A DNA stretch of 54,999 bases, taken from positions 1 to 54,999 of the forward strand of contig CAMELR010000018.1 in the NCBI GenBank assembly GCA_945923775.1, written 5' to 3'. Origin of the DNA: an uncultured Clostridia bacterium. GTDB taxonomy: Bacteria > Bacillota > Clostridia > Oscillospirales > Ruminococcaceae. Under the pieces are notes generated by a model. The model ran no database searches. It saw only the letters and a list, made by a program, of their open reading frames with translations, and was not told the origin of the DNA. Shown here piece by piece: positions 18,454 to 27,952 of this stretch. The position numbers and the translations under genes were made by a program. Positions within the stretch are counted from its first letter, which is position 1, and each line of letters starts with the position of its first letter.

Positions 18454-20001
18454 ATGGAAGAAATGAACAGAAAAGCTGACGCGGTGTTCATGACCGAGAC
18501 CCTTTTCGATGGTCAGACCGAGCAGGGCGTCGAGCTTGACCATGTGCTGCCGGACTATTACCCGGAGATTTTCAGGATACTTAAATGCAGTCTGTCGCCG
18601 AGAGTGATCTCCGCTGCAGTATCAGGAAACAAGATAATGCTTGACGGAGTTGTGCTCATCAAAGTGCTGTACCTCGCTGAGAACAGCACCGCGCTGCACT
18701 GCGTCGAGCAGAGGTACACCTGGTCGAAAACGGTGGATATCGCCGGAAAAGCCGAGAACCTCTGCGGCGAACCCCGTATCACCGTAGTTCCCCGCACCGA
18801 CTACTGCAACTGCCGTGCGGTCAGCAGCAGGAGGCTCGATATCCGCGGAGCGATAAGCTGCCGAATTACCGTAACCTGCCCGTCGAAATTCACTCTGCCC
18901 GCTCTGCCGGACGGCATGCAGGTGCTCACCAGGGAGGTGACCTGCTGTACCGAGCCTATCTACGCCGACAAGCAGCTCGCCGTCCGCGAGGACATCGAGA
19001 CCGGCGCTCCCGGGATCGACTACATAATAAACTGCGACGCCGTTCCGCGCGTCGACGACCTGCGCGTTATCGCGAACAAGGCGGTAGTCAAGGGCACGGT
19101 CAGCATAAGCGCTCTCTATGGAGTTCACACCGATGAGCACAGCGGCTGCGATGAACTCGAGAAAATGACTGCGGATATCCCGGTCAGCCAGATACTGGAT
19201 ATGCCGGGTCTTTCCGACCAGCACTCCTGCACGCCGGAATTCATCGTCAGAAACTGCGAGCTTGTTCCCAAATCCGACAGCGGCGTAATTTCCTGCGAAC
19301 TCATGATGGAGTGCCGGTGCAGCGCCGTCCAGACCTCCACAGTGGCGCTTCCCTGCGACGCCTACTCGACGGAATACGAAACCGAGCTTACCACTGCCTC
19401 GCTTAAAATCCCCACCGACCAGCGCCGCGCGGATTCCCAGGCTTCGGTGAAATCAACGGTGGCATGCGACGGCGGCGAAGTCGACTCTATCTGGGACTGC
19501 CGCGGCGAACTTTGCAGCGTGTCCTGCCGCCCTGACGGTGAAAATGGACTGCTTGTGACCGGGCAGGTCTGCATGACGGTGCTCGGAAAATGCGCGGGCG
19601 GTACGCCGTTCGTAGCTGAGAAGCAGGAAGCCTTCGAGCATACGATACCCGCCGCGAACGTCACCCCGGACACCTCCGTAAACTGCCGCGCTTCGGTCAG
19701 CAACACCGGATTCGCTATCCGCTCGGACGGCAGCGTTGACGTTACAGTACAGGCGGATATCTCCGCAGAGCTTACAGACTCAAGGCAGTTCAGCGTTATC
19801 AGCAGCGTGGCGGTTCATCAGGATAAGCCGAAGGAGCGCTCCGACGAATTCGCGCTCCGTATCTGCTACACCACCGGGCATGAAAGCTGCTGGGACATCG
19901 CCAAACGCTGCGGTACCACAGTCGAGGCAGTCATGGAAGAAAACGAGATCACCGACCGCAACGCGGAGCTTTCCGGCATGGTCGTTATCCCGATAGTTTA
20001 A
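18454..20001 (+). CDS. sipL: SipL-like spore morphogenesis protein (SPOCS domains plus LysM)
   Basis: A 515-residue protein with repeated DUF3794/SPOCS domains (N-terminal QGVELDHVLPDYYPEI, a second copy from about residue 170 and a third from about 350) and a C-terminal LysM domain (ICYTTGHESCWDIAKRCGTT...). This is the architecture of Clostridioides SipL, which binds the SpoIVA ATPase domain through its LysM domain during coat assembly. ATG 18454 follows GAAGGAGG. The next gene, 12 bases on, is spoIVA, so the two probable partners are made together. The call by name rests on domain order and neighbour. Confidence 0.82.
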   Translation: MEEMNRKADAVFMTETLFDGQTEQGVELDHVLPDYYPEIFRILKCSLSPRVISAAVSGNKIMLDGVVLIKVLYLAENSTALHCVEQRYTWSKTVDIAGKAENLCGEPRITVVPRTDYCNCRAVSSRRLDIRGAISCRITVTCPSKFTLPALPDGMQVLTREVTCCTEPIYADKQLAVREDIETGAPGIDYIINCDAVPRVDDLRVIANKAVVKGTVSISALYGVHTDEHSGCDELEKMTADIPVSQILDMPGLSDQHSCTPEFIVRNCELVPKSDSGVISCELMMECRCSAVQTSTVALPCDAYSTEYETELTTASLKIPTDQRRADSQASVKSTVACDGGEVDSIWDCRGELCSVSCRPDGENGLLVTGQVCMTVLGKCAGGTPFVAEKQEAFEHTIPAANVTPDTSVNCRASVSNTGFAIRSDGSVDVTVQADISAELTDSRQFSVISSVAVHQDKPKERSDEFALRICYTTGHESCWDIAKRCGTTVEAVMEENEITDRNAELSGMVVIPIV

Positions 20002-20013
20002 GGAGCGTGAAAT

Positions 20014-21489
20014 ATGGATCACTCAATTTATTCTGACATCGCACGCAGGACTGACGGCAACATTTACCTCGGTATAGTAGGTCCGGTGCGTTCCGGCAAA
20101 TCGACATTCATCACACGGCTGATGAACACTCTCGTTATCCCGAACATAGCCGACGATTTCCAGCGCGAGCGCGCAAACGACGAGCTTCCACAGTCCTCCG
20201 CCGGCAAGACCATCATGACCACCGAGCCGAAATTCGTTCCCGAGAAGGCGGTCACAATCGTGCTTGACGACGGCGTCAAGATGAACGTCCGGCTCATCGA
20301 CTGCGTTGGGTACATAGTTCCGAGCGCCATCGGCTACATCGAGAACGAGGCTCCGCGCATGGTAATGACCCCCTGGTTCGAGGAGGAGATCCCGTTCAAC
20401 ATGGCGGCGGAGGTCGGCACGCGGAAGGTCATCACGGAGCATTCCACCATCGGGATAGTCGTCACCACCGACGGAAGCATTACCGATATCCCCCGCGAGG
20501 AGTACCAGCAGGCGGAGGAACGGATAGTCTCCGAACTGAAGGAGATCAACAAGCCGTTCGTTGTGATACTCAACTGCCAGAAGCCGGATTCCCCGGAAAG
20601 CCGCGCGCTCGCCGCCTCCATGCATGAGAAATACTCCGCGCCGGTGATGGCGGTAAACTGCCTTGACCTCACCGAGGAACAGATAAAGGAGCTTCTCGGA
20701 ATGGTGCTTTTGCAGTTCCCCGTCAGCGAGATACGCGTCAGAATGCCGAAATGGGTCACTGCGCTCGACCGCGACCACTGGCTGCGCAAGGAGCTTTTCA
20801 GCACGATAAAGTCCGCTGCGGCAAAAATAGACGGCATAAGCAGCATAAAGTCCTGCGCCGACGAGATCTCAGCCTGCGAGTACACCTCAAAGGTGATCCC
20901 GGAGGACATCGACCTCGGCACCGGCTCGGGAGTCATCGACATAACTCTGAAAAACGAGCTGTTCTACCAGATACTCGGCGAGACAACTGGTCTGGAGCTC
21001 CACGACGAAAGTGACCTCATGCCCTGCATGATAGAGCTTGCGCAGATCAAGAACAAATACGAACGCGTCCGCGGCGCGCTTGAGGAAGTCGAGGCGACCG
21101 GCTACGGGATCGTCATGCCGACGATGGACGAACTCAAGCTCGATGAGCCGAAGATAGTAAAACAGGGCGGCAAATACGGAGTCCGGCTGCGGGCGAGCGC
21201 GCCTTCAATACACATGATGTCCGCGAACATCACCACCGAGATAAACCCGATAGTCGGCAGCGAGAAACAGTCCGAGGAGCTCATCGCCTACCTGCTGACC
21301 GACTTCGAGGAAAACCCGAAAAAGATATGGGAAAGCAACATCTTTGGAAAATCCCTGCACGAGCTGGTTAACGAAGGGCTGCACAACAAGCTCTACCGCA
21401 TGCCCGCCGACGCAAGAATGAAGCTCCAGGAGACGATACAGCGTATCATCAACGAAGGCTGCGGCGGTCTCATATGTATCATTCTGTAA
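20014..21489 (+). CDS. spoIVA: Stage IV sporulation protein A (coat ATPase)
   Basis: A 491-residue ATPase of normal length that polymerises on the outer forespore membrane to form the coat basement layer. Walker A is GPVRSGKST near residue 25, the DCVGYIVPSA switch region lies near residue 95, and the C-terminus ends with the short hydrophobic membrane-targeting segment (GGLICIIL). ATG 20014 follows AAGGAG. It is co-transcribed with the SipL-like gene. Confidence 0.96.
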   Translation: MDHSIYSDIARRTDGNIYLGIVGPVRSGKSTFITRLMNTLVIPNIADDFQRERANDELPQSSAGKTIMTTEPKFVPEKAVTIVLDDGVKMNVRLIDCVGYIVPSAIGYIENEAPRMVMTPWFEEEIPFNMAAEVGTRKVITEHSTIGIVVTTDGSITDIPREEYQQAEERIVSELKEINKPFVVILNCQKPDSPESRALAASMHEKYSAPVMAVNCLDLTEEQIKELLGMVLLQFPVSEIRVRMPKWVTALDRDHWLRKELFSTIKSAAAKIDGISSIKSCADEISACEYTSKVIPEDIDLGTGSGVIDITLKNELFYQILGETTGLELHDESDLMPCMIELAQIKNKYERVRGALEEVEATGYGIVMPTMDELKLDEPKIVKQGGKYGVRLRASAPSIHMMSANITTEINPIVGSEKQSEELIAYLLTDFEENPKKIWESNIFGKSLHELVNEGLHNKLYRMPADARMKLQETIQRIINEGCGGLICIIL

Positions 21490-21498
21490 ACAACAATA

Positions 21499-21527
21499 TC
21501 CCCCCGCTGCTGCGGAGGGATTTGTTT
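21499..21527 (+). terminator. Terminator after spoIVA
   Basis: TCCCCCCG / CGGAGGGA stem with one mismatch, followed by TTTGTTT. Imperfect but well placed. Confidence 0.55.
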
Positions 21528-21545
21528 ATGCGTTATTCAGCGTGA

Positions 21546-21734
21546 TTACTGAGCAGAGTTCTGCTGAGTGTAGCTTGCGATCATGTTCTTTACCATCTGA
21601 CCGCCGATAGAGCCTGCCTGCTTTGCGGTCAGCTCGCCGTTATATCCGTTGGAGTTCAGCGGAACGCCTACCTCGCTGGCTGCCTGCATCTTCATGGAAT
21701 TGAGTGCGCTCTTGGTCTGCTTATTAGAAGCCAT
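21546..21734 (-). CDS. Alpha/beta-type small acid-soluble spore protein
   Basis: A 62-residue protein with the alpha/beta SASP helix pair: LNSMKMQAASEVGVPLN, then GELTAKQAGSIGGQMVKNMI. These proteins coat spore DNA and protect it from UV and are degraded by the GPR protease at a site in the EVGV region. ATG 21734 follows AAAGGAG. In Bacillus such genes are under sigma-G; no clear sigma-G promoter was found here. Confidence 0.93.
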   Translation of the reverse strand: MASNKQTKSALNSMKMQAASEVGVPLNSNGYNGELTAKQAGSIGGQMVKNMIASYTQQNSAQ

Positions 21735-21776
21735 AATCTTGTTCTCCTTTAATAAAACCTTTTTTATTATACGGAA

Positions 21777-21808
21777 CTTCCGCTCCGTATCTTTTACAGG
21801 AGCGGAAG
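21777..21808 (-). terminator. Terminator of the Fur-type gene
   Basis: CTTCCGCTCC / GGAGCGGAAG, a perfect ten-pair stem with a 12-base loop between the Fur-type gene and the SASP gene. On the minus strand the T run is weak, on the plus strand it is CGTTTT. Confidence 0.6.
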
Positions 21809-21892
21809 CGTTTTCACTTCGCCCTTGCAGTTATATTATTTTCACTGCGGCGTTTTTTTATTAAAGGAAATTGTTTCACAAATCTGATGTAA

Positions 21893-22288
21893 TTATTGCT
21901 CGGAGCCTTGTCCCGAAGCCGAGCATTCAGCGCAAACGCCTTTCAGATTCAGCGTTACGCGGGTTATGTGATGCCCCGTCGACTGAAGCACCGTCTGCGG
22001 TATCGCGTCAAGGCAGTCAAGTTCAACGTCAAAGACCCTGCCGCATTTCTCACATATCATGTGATAGTGCCGATCGGTTCTGCCATCGAAGCGGTCGGAG
22101 CCGTCCGCTATCGGGATTTTAAGGAGCATTCCCGCTTCGCTGAGCTGATTCAGATTGCGGTATACAGTTCCCAAGCTCAGATTCGGATTGTCGTTTTTTA
22201 ATGCGCGGTACACTTCCTCGGCGGTCGGGTGCACCGGAAAATTTCTCACCTGTTCATATATTATCTCTCTCTGCCGTGAAAAATTCAT
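21893..22288 (-). CDS. Fur family regulator, PerR-like
   Basis: A 131-residue metal-dependent repressor. The winged helix fills the first 80 residues (LSLGTVYRNLNQL is the recognition helix), followed by the metal site DRFDGRTDRHYHMICEKCG and a second CxxC (CAEC) that together form the structural zinc site. The aspartate/histidine pattern is closest to PerR, which senses peroxide through iron-catalysed histidine oxidation. ATG 22288 follows GGGAGGGG. A palindrome over its promoter suggests autoregulation. Confidence 0.85.
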   Translation of the reverse strand: MNFSRQREIIYEQVRNFPVHPTAEEVYRALKNDNPNLSLGTVYRNLNQLSEAGMLLKIPIADGSDRFDGRTDRHYHMICEKCGRVFDVELDCLDAIPQTVLQSTGHHITRVTLNLKGVCAECSASGQGSEQ

Positions 22289-22313
22289 TTTCCCCTCCCT
22301 GAATATATAAAAC

Positions 22314-22358
22314 AATAACTGTTATTATTATTTTATAATAAAATCGGGAGATTGTCAA
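22314..22358 (-). promoter_or_regulatory. Promoter and Fur/Per-type operator of the Fur gene
   Basis: On the minus strand TTGACA (22353-22358), 17 bases, TAAAAT (22330-22335), then the perfect palindrome AATAAC-T-GTTATT (22314-22326) at the expected transcription start. An AT-rich dyad in that place fits a PerR/Fur box used for autorepression. Confidence 0.6.
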
Positions 22359-22399
22359 TAGCAAAAAAGCAACGCTTACCGCATTGCCTTATTTTGGTA

Positions 22400-23668
22400 T
22401 TATCCGCAGATCTCGCGTGTGAGCTTCTCAGCCCGCTCGTAGACCTCGTTTGCGTCAACCGTCGTGAATTTTCCGTTTTCGTAGAGGATTTTTCCGGCGA
22501 TCATAGTCATAACTACGTTCTGCTTTGTTCCTGCGTAAACGAGATTCTTCGCGATATTGTGTATCGGCTGCATGTTCGGCTGCATGAGGTCGATGACCGC
22601 AAGGTCTGCCTGCTTTCCGGGAGCCAGCACGTCGCAGTCCGTAAGCTCCATCGCAAGAGCACCGCCGCTGCATGCCATTTTCAGCACGTCAAACGCCGGG
22701 AATGCCGCCGCGTCATTCTCGCGGTACTTCTGCAATGCAGTCACAAGGAACATCTCGCGGAACATATCAAGACAATTGTTGCTTGCCGCTCCGTCGGTGC
22801 CTATCGCCATGCGGTCGATCCCGCGGCGCTTCATCTCGCAGAGCGGAGCGATTCCGCTCGCCAGTTTGAGATTTGACGACGGATTCGTGACTATCCACAG
22901 TCCCTTTTCCTTCGCAATGCGCATGTCCTCCTCATCGAACCACACGCAGTGGAACCCGCCTCCGCCATACTCGAGCATTCCGAGTTTTTCGAAGAACTGC
23001 GTCGGGGACAGCCCGTAGCGCTCGCGGCAGCCGTCGGTCTCCGACTTCGTTTCACTCGAGTGCGTGTACATCGGAGCCTTGTACTTCTGCGACAGCTTCG
23101 CAAGTCCCTCGAGGGTCTCGCGCTTGGTCGTATACTCCGCGTGGAAACCGAGCTGGTAGCTTATCAGCGGGTCGAAGCGGTTAAACTTGTTGTACTCCTC
23201 CTCGATACCCTCTACTGTTCCGCCGAAATCGTTGATGGAGCCGCACAGAACGCTTCTGTAGCCCATATCGGTGCATGCCTTCGCGTAGCTGTCCAGCTTC
23301 ATGTACATGTCAAAGCTGGAAGTTATGCCGCTCGTAAGGTACTCCATGTTGCCGAGCTGAGTGAAAACGTACACTGCCTCCTCGGTGAGCTTCGCCTCGT
23401 GCGGGAAAACCTGCTCATAGAGCCAGTCGTTGAGCGGGAGATCGTCCGCAAAGCTGCGCAGGAACGTCATAGCGGTATGGGTATGCGCGTTCTTGAATCC
23501 CGGGATTATCAGCTTGCCGGTAAGGTCTATCTCGCGGTCAAAACTCCCCTGCGGGATATTCTCAGAGCCTGCGAACGTGATCTTATCGCCGTCGGTGTGA
23601 AGCTCGCCGGTGATGATATCCTCGCTCTGCATGGTAAGTATTTTTGCGTTGTAAAAGCGTATTTTCAT
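22400..23668 (-). CDS. Amidohydrolase, MTA/SAH (5'-deoxyadenosine) deaminase family
   Basis: A 422-residue zinc amidohydrolase that likely deaminates 5'-methylthioadenosine, S-adenosylhomocysteine or 5'-deoxyadenosine. The metal ligands are seen in [15 protein letters not shown] (HxH near residue 60), the central YTHSSET, GGFHCVW and [10 protein letters not shown] motifs. ATG 23668 follows CGGAGG and overlaps the mtnA stop by four bases. Next to mtnA it makes sense in a methylthio-nucleoside salvage route in which deamination precedes phosphorolysis, but the exact substrate is not readable. Confidence 0.85.
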   Translation of the reverse strand: MKIRFYNAKILTMQSEDIITGELHTDGDKITFAGSENIPQGSFDREIDLTGKLIIPGFKNAHTHTAMTFLRSFADDLPLNDWLYEQVFPHEAKLTEEAVYVFTQLGNMEYLTSGITSSFDMYMKLDSYAKACTDMGYRSVLCGSINDFGGTVEGIEEEYNKFNRFDPLISYQLGFHAEYTTKRETLEGLAKLSQKYKAPMYTHSSETKSETDGCRERYGLSPTQFFEKLGMLEYGGGGFHCVWFDEEDMRIAKEKGLWIVTNPSSNLKLASGIAPLCEMKRRGIDRMAIGTDGAASNNCLDMFREMFLVTALQKYRENDAAAFPAFDVLKMACSGGALAMELTDCDVLAPGKQADLAVIDLMQPNMQPIHNIAKNLVYAGTKQNVVMTMIAGKILYENGKFTTVDANEVYERAEKLTREICG

Positions 23669-24714
23669 ATTGCCTCCGAAGCGTAAAGCCGCTTTAGTGA
23701 TTCTGTGTATGGATACCGCGCGATTCCCCGCTCGGTGATTATCGCGGTCACGAGTTCCGCGTCGGTCACGTCGAACGCTGGGTTCCAGCATTTGACCTCC
23801 GGCTCAGCGACAGGCTCGGAGAAGAACATCGTTTTTATTTCCTCACCGCTGCGCTCCTCGATCACGATGTCGCCGCCGCTGGCACAGTTAAAATCAATCG
23901 TCGAGCCAGGGCAGAACACGTAGAACGGTATCCCGTGGTACTTCGCGTTTATCGCCACCGAGCGCGTTCCTATCTTATTAGCGACGTCCCCGTTTGCCGC
24001 GACCCTGTCGCAGCCCACGAAGCACGCCTGTATCTTCCCCTGTTTCATCAGCAGCGAAGCCGCATTGTCGCAGATGAGCGTCACGTCTATCCCCGCGTGA
24101 TTCAGCTCGAACGAGGTCAGCCTGGCTCCCTGGAGCAGCGGGCGCGTTTCGTCGCTGTAAACGTGGAACTTATAGCCGCGCTCCCTGCCGAGCAGCAGCG
24201 TGCCGAGTCCGGTGCCGTACTCCACCGCCGCGAGCGCTCCCGCGTTACAGTGGGTGAGTATTCCGTCGCCGCTTTTCACCAGGGAAAGCCCGTTTTCAGA
24301 GATAGCTCGGCAGGTGGCTATGTCCTCATCGCAAATAGCTGTGCACTCGCTCCGGAGGGCGGAAAGCAGCTCCTGCCGGGAACTATAGCCGCGTTCTGCG
24401 CAGACGATCATTCGTTTCACTGCCCAGCTCAGATTTACCGCGGTGGGCCGCGACGAAACGAGATACTCCCCCGCCCTGCGGAGTTCCGGCAGGATATCGC
24501 CTGACATTTTCCGAGCCAGGACGTACATTCCGAAACCCGCGCAGACTCCTATCGCCGGAGCACCGCGCACCCGGAGCTTAAAAATGGCTTCGTAAAGCTG
24601 CTCAGCGGTTTCCAGCCGGAGGTACTCCACCCGGTTCGGGAGCAGCGTCTGGTCGAGTATCTCGACGGCGTTTTCGTCCGCTGAGAGCCTGACCGTGAAA
24701 ATTTTTCCGCTCAT
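23665..24714 (-). CDS. mtnA: S-methyl-5-thioribose-1-phosphate isomerase
   Basis: A 349-residue eIF2B-fold isomerase converting methylthioribose-1-phosphate (or 5-deoxyribose-1-phosphate) to the ribulose form. Family motifs: [16 protein letters not shown] near residue 50, [11 protein letters not shown] with the catalytic cysteine near 155, and [18 protein letters not shown] with the catalytic aspartate near 235. It overlaps the GTPase gene upstream by one base (TGATG) and the deaminase gene downstream by four. No other methionine salvage gene (mtnB, mtnD, mtnK) is in the window. Confidence 0.94.
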   Translation of the reverse strand: MSGKIFTVRLSADENAVEILDQTLLPNRVEYLRLETAEQLYEAIFKLRVRGAPAIGVCAGFGMYVLARKMSGDILPELRRAGEYLVSSRPTAVNLSWAVKRMIVCAERGYSSRQELLSALRSECTAICDEDIATCRAISENGLSLVKSGDGILTHCNAGALAAVEYGTGLGTLLLGRERGYKFHVYSDETRPLLQGARLTSFELNHAGIDVTLICDNAASLLMKQGKIQACFVGCDRVAANGDVANKIGTRSVAINAKYHGIPFYVFCPGSTIDFNCASGGDIVIEERSGEEIKTMFFSEPVAEPEVKCWNPAFDVTDAELVTAIITERGIARYPYTESLKRLYASEAI

Positions 24715-25661
24715 CAGCTAAAGTATACAAGCTCGCTGGGAGCCGCTTCGGTTTCCTTTATCTCAGCCGCGTTAAGCACGGGGCCTTCGCCCTTGTACGC
24801 CGACTGCTTCTCGGCGATGATCCTTCCGGTGACCTCCACCCATGCGCCGTCCTTGAAGTCGGCGGCGTTCGGAGCCTTCACCAGGATCCCGACTACCTGG
24901 ATATCGTCCGCGCAGCAGGTCATTGCGCGGCGGGAAATAACAAAGTACCCCTTCGGAACGTTAGACGCGCGGAACACCATACCCCTTACGCGGACGTTTC
25001 TGTTGAGATAGCGCTCGGTGTTGCTCATAACGTCGATATACCACAGACCGAAGTCGTCGTGGATTATCTCGATGGGGTCTGCGTTCAGGTCGTAGGGCAT
25101 TTCGTCGTCGCCCTGGAAGCCCTGTTCTATTGAGCCGTCGGTGTACTCGAACATCATGTCGATTTTCGGGTTAAGCGCCTTTATGCTGCGGCGGAGCGTC
25201 TTTTTGTCGACCTTGTTTTTCTCGCAGCGGTTGAACACTACGATGTCCGCGATAGAGAAATTATCGGACAGAAGCTGGCGCATGTTGTTCATATAAACCT
25301 GGTACTTGGAGTGATCTACGAACATGAAAATCTGGTAGAATATCCAGTCCTTGGGCGCCTTCTCAGCCATTGTGCGGAGGCTCCACATGCCGTTGTACTC
25401 GAGCATTATCTGGGTCGGGCGGTGCTTCTTCACCAGCTCGTTGAGGTGCTCGGGGTTGAAGTCCTCCTCGTCCTCGATGAACTCTACTTCTGCCTTTGCA
25501 GCCTTGAGGATATCGGGCGCGTACTCGACCTCGCCCTCCTCGCAGGCAATGATAAGGGTGCGCTGACCCTTAGAGAACTGCTTGTCGCTTATCGTGTCGA
25601 GGATAAACGAGGTCTTTCCGCTCTCAAGAAAGCCCGTTATCATATATACCGGAAGCTCCAT
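24714..25661 (-). CDS. CobW-like GTPase with OB-type C-terminal domain
   Basis: A 315-residue protein. Residues 1-195 are a CobW/COG0523-type GTPase with Walker [10 protein letters not shown]. The usual CxCC metal motif is replaced by CEEGEVEY. The C-terminal third (from about residue 205: [28 protein letters not shown]) resembles the cysteine-containing OB-like domain of the YcgQ/TIGR03943 family. Known CobW proteins deliver metals to enzymes; here one-base overlap with mtnA suggests it serves MtnA or, more likely, the zinc deaminase after it. Confidence 0.75.
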   Translation of the reverse strand: MELPVYMITGFLESGKTSFILDTISDKQFSKGQRTLIIACEEGEVEYAPDILKAAKAEVEFIEDEEDFNPEHLNELVKKHRPTQIMLEYNGMWSLRTMAEKAPKDWIFYQIFMFVDHSKYQVYMNNMRQLLSDNFSIADIVVFNRCEKNKVDKKTLRRSIKALNPKIDMMFEYTDGSIEQGFQGDDEMPYDLNADPIEIIHDDFGLWYIDVMSNTERYLNRNVRVRGMVFRASNVPKGYFVISRRAMTCCADDIQVVGILVKAPNAADFKDGAWVEVTGRIIAEKQSAYKGEGPVLNAAEIKETEAAPSELVYFS

Positions 25662-25742
25662 TTTGCTCCTCCTGTCATTATCTTAAAATAGTACCGTGCC
25701 CGGAGTTTTGCCCCCGGGCGCGATGTTCGCTTTTGTGGAAAA

Positions 25743-26924
25743 TTAAACTCCGAAGAGCGCCTTGATCTTGTCCTCGGCGAGCTTTGCGCCGATCACGCAC
25801 ATTCTGCCGGTGACGTCAGCCGATCCGGTGCGTACCTCGTACTCCTCGGGAACGAAGTCAAAGTGGTACCAAACGCCGTCAGCGCCTGCAACGATGCCCT
25901 TAGCGCGGAGTACTGTGCCGTATTCCTCGCCGGACAGCTTGGACAGAGCGTTCTCAAGCTCTTCCTTGGTAAACTTCTTCGCAGTCTCAACGCCGAAGTT
26001 GGAGAATACCTCGTCGGCATCGTGCCCGTGGTGATGGTGGTGATGTCCGCAGCCGCACTCGCCATCGTGGTGGTGATGTTCGTGCTCGTCCTCGTCGTGG
26101 TCGTGGTGGCAGCATTCGTGGTCATCGTCGTGGTCATGATGGTGATGGTGCTCGTGCTCGTCGTCATCATCGTCATGGTCGTGATGGTGGTGGCAGCACT
26201 CGTGTTCGTCATCGTCATGATGGTGGTGATGCTCGTGGTCGTGGTCGCACTCGTCATCGTCGTCATCATCGTGGTGATGTCCGCATACCGGGCAGATTCC
26301 CTCGTCCTTGAGCAGCTCCTCTGCGAAGCTGTTCTTGGTCTCCATTGCCTCGAGGATCTGCTTGCCGTTGATGTCGTCCCACGGAGTGGTTACGATGGTA
26401 GCATGCTCGTTGAGCTGGCGGATCATCGCAAGAGCCTCCGCGAGCTTGTCCTCGGAGAGCTTCTGGGAACGGCTGAGTATGATGGTCTTGGCAGTCTCGA
26501 CCTGGTTCTTGTAGAACTCGCCGAAGTTCTTCATATACATCTTGATCTTGGACGCGTCAACTACGGTTGTGTAGGTGTTGAGTACGAGATCGTCGCTCTG
26601 AACGTTCATGACAGCCTTGAGCACATCAGACAGCTTGCCGACGCCGGACGGCTCGATAAGGATACGATCCGGGTGGAACTGCTCGAGCACCTGCGCCAGA
26701 GCCTTGCCGAAATCACCTACCAGAGAGCAGCAAATGCAGCCCTGGTTCATCTCTGTCACCTGTATGCCGGCGTCCTTCATGAAGCCGCCGTCAATGCCGA
26801 TCTCACCGAACTCATTCTCGATGAGTACCAGCTTCTCACCGGCGTAAGCTTCCTTTAAAAGCTTCTTGATAAGGGTAGTCTTACCTGCTCCGAGGAATCC
26901 GGAGAACACATCTATCTTTGTCAT
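25743..26924 (-). CDS. CobW/COG0523 GTPase with histidine-rich metal-binding insert
   Basis: A 393-residue GTPase of the metallochaperone family. Walker A is GFLGAGKTT near the N-terminus, the family metal motif GCICC is at residues 62-66, and a CobW C-terminal domain follows the insert. Between residues 211 and 306 lies an extremely His/Asp/Glu-rich stretch opened by CPVCGHHH. Such inserts bind zinc, nickel or cobalt. ATG 26924 follows AAAGAGGG. It has its own promoter and an 81-base gap to the second GTPase gene. The metal delivered is not known. Confidence 0.88.
   Translation of the reverse strand: MTKIDVFSGFLGAGKTTLIKKLLKEAYAGEKLVLIENEFGEIGIDGGFMKDAGIQVTEMNQGCICCSLVGDFGKALAQVLEQFHPDRILIEPSGVGKLSDVLKAVMNVQSDDLVLNTYTTVVDASKIKMYMKNFGEFYKNQVETAKTIILSRSQKLSEDKLAEALAMIRQLNEHATIVTTPWDDINGKQILEAMETKNSFAEELLKDEGICPVCGHHHDDDDDDECDHDHEHHHHHDDDEHECCHHHHDHDDDDDEHEHHHHHDHDDDHECCHHDHDEDEHEHHHHDGECGCGHHHHHHGHDADEVFSNFGVETAKKFTKEELENALSKLSGEEYGTVLRAKGIVAGADGVWYHFDFVPEEYEVRTGSADVTGRMCVIGAKLAEDKIKALFGV
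26006..26294 (-). repeat. Low-complexity His/Asp codon tract
   Basis: About 290 bases of irregular CAC/CAT/GAC/GAT codons encoding the metal-binding stretch of the CobW GTPase. It reads as degenerate GTGGTGATG on the plus strand. It has no spacer structure and probably expands and contracts by slippage. Confidence 0.85.
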
Positions 26925-26984
26925 TTTAAAATCCCTCTTTCTGTAAATTACAGCCTTCTGATGAACAGAGGCTTCCAACTTTAT

Positions 26985-27013
26985 ATTTTAGCACACTTTA
27001 TTTAATAAGTCAA
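26985..27013 (-). promoter_or_regulatory. Sigma-A promoter of the CobW gene
   Basis: On the minus strand TTGACT, 17 bases, TAAAAT, 61 bases before the ATG. No metal-type operator was recognised nearby. Confidence 0.65.
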
Positions 27014-27025
27014 GTGCCGGAGTTG

Positions 27026-27916
27026 CTAATTAATCTGAGAGTTCTGTGAATTCCGGTACCCGAGGTAGTCAACGAACCGCTTTACAGCCAGCGGAGCCGT
27101 CTCGCGGTTTCTCATAACAAAGCAGATATCCCGGAAGGCAGGTTCGGCAAGGCTCCGTATTTCCACATTATAGGAAATGCGCTTCAGTATAAGCGCCGGG
27201 AGTATCGCAAGACCCAGGCCGCATTCCACCATGGACATCACCGCGTAGTCGTCCAGCGTTTTGAACTGGATATCCGGGACAAGCCCGCGCCGCTCGAACA
27301 GCTCGGAGACTTCTCCCCTTTCTCCGCGCTCAAGCAGCATGAACGGACCTCTGCAAAGCTCCTCGATGGGCACCGCGGAAAGCTCCGCAAGGGGGTGTCC
27401 CTTCGGGAGCACCGCCATCAACTCGTCGCGCTCAAGCACCGTGGAATCAAGGTCGGGCTGTATCGGCGAGCAGATGAACCCGCAGTCGACCCTTCCGTCG
27501 CTTATCCAATGCTCGATCTCGCCGTAGTCGCCTATAAGCAGCTCGTAGTCGATGTTCGGGTAGTCCTGCCTGAAGCGGCTGATTATGCGCGGCAGCCAGT
27601 GCTCCGCGACGCTCGCGAAGGTCCCTATGCGAATTATGCCTGTTTGAAGCCCTTTCAGGTCGTCGATCTGCATTTGCAGGCGTCGGTAGTCCTCGCAGAC
27701 GCTCTTTGCATAGGGTAACAGCGTAAGCCCGTCTGAGGTAAGGCGCACTCCCGCGCGGCTGCGCTCAAGGAGCTTCACATGCCACTCTGTTTCCAGGTCG
27801 TTAATCATGCGGCTTATTCCGGACTGCGAATAATTCAGCTGCTCCGCCGCTTTTGTGAAGCTGCCGCATTCCACCGTCCTGATAAACGCCATGTATTTAA
27901 GCAAATTTGAATCCAT
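27026..27916 (-). CDS. LysR family regulator
   Basis: A 296-residue LysR-type regulator: N-terminal winged helix (FTKAAEQLNYSQSGISRMINDLE near residues 20-42) and a periplasmic-binding-like effector domain from about residue 90. It is divergent from an MFS gene, and the intergenic space carries a 14-base inverted repeat near each gene start, so it very likely controls that transporter and itself. The ligand is unknown. Confidence 0.88.
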   Translation of the reverse strand: MDSNLLKYMAFIRTVECGSFTKAAEQLNYSQSGISRMINDLETEWHVKLLERSRAGVRLTSDGLTLLPYAKSVCEDYRRLQMQIDDLKGLQTGIIRIGTFASVAEHWLPRIISRFRQDYPNIDYELLIGDYGEIEHWISDGRVDCGFICSPIQPDLDSTVLERDELMAVLPKGHPLAELSAVPIEELCRGPFMLLERGERGEVSELFERRGLVPDIQFKTLDDYAVMSMVECGLGLAILPALILKRISYNVEIRSLAEPAFRDICFVMRNRETAPLAVKRFVDYLGYRNSQNSQIN

Positions 27917-27952
27917 ATGTCCCTTTCATGCGGAAATATCATCTTGAACAGA

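Noticed and set aside
26006..26294. Possible CRISPR or satellite repeat
   Set aside because: It is an irregular His/Asp codon tract inside a conserved GTPase gene, with no repeat-spacer structure.
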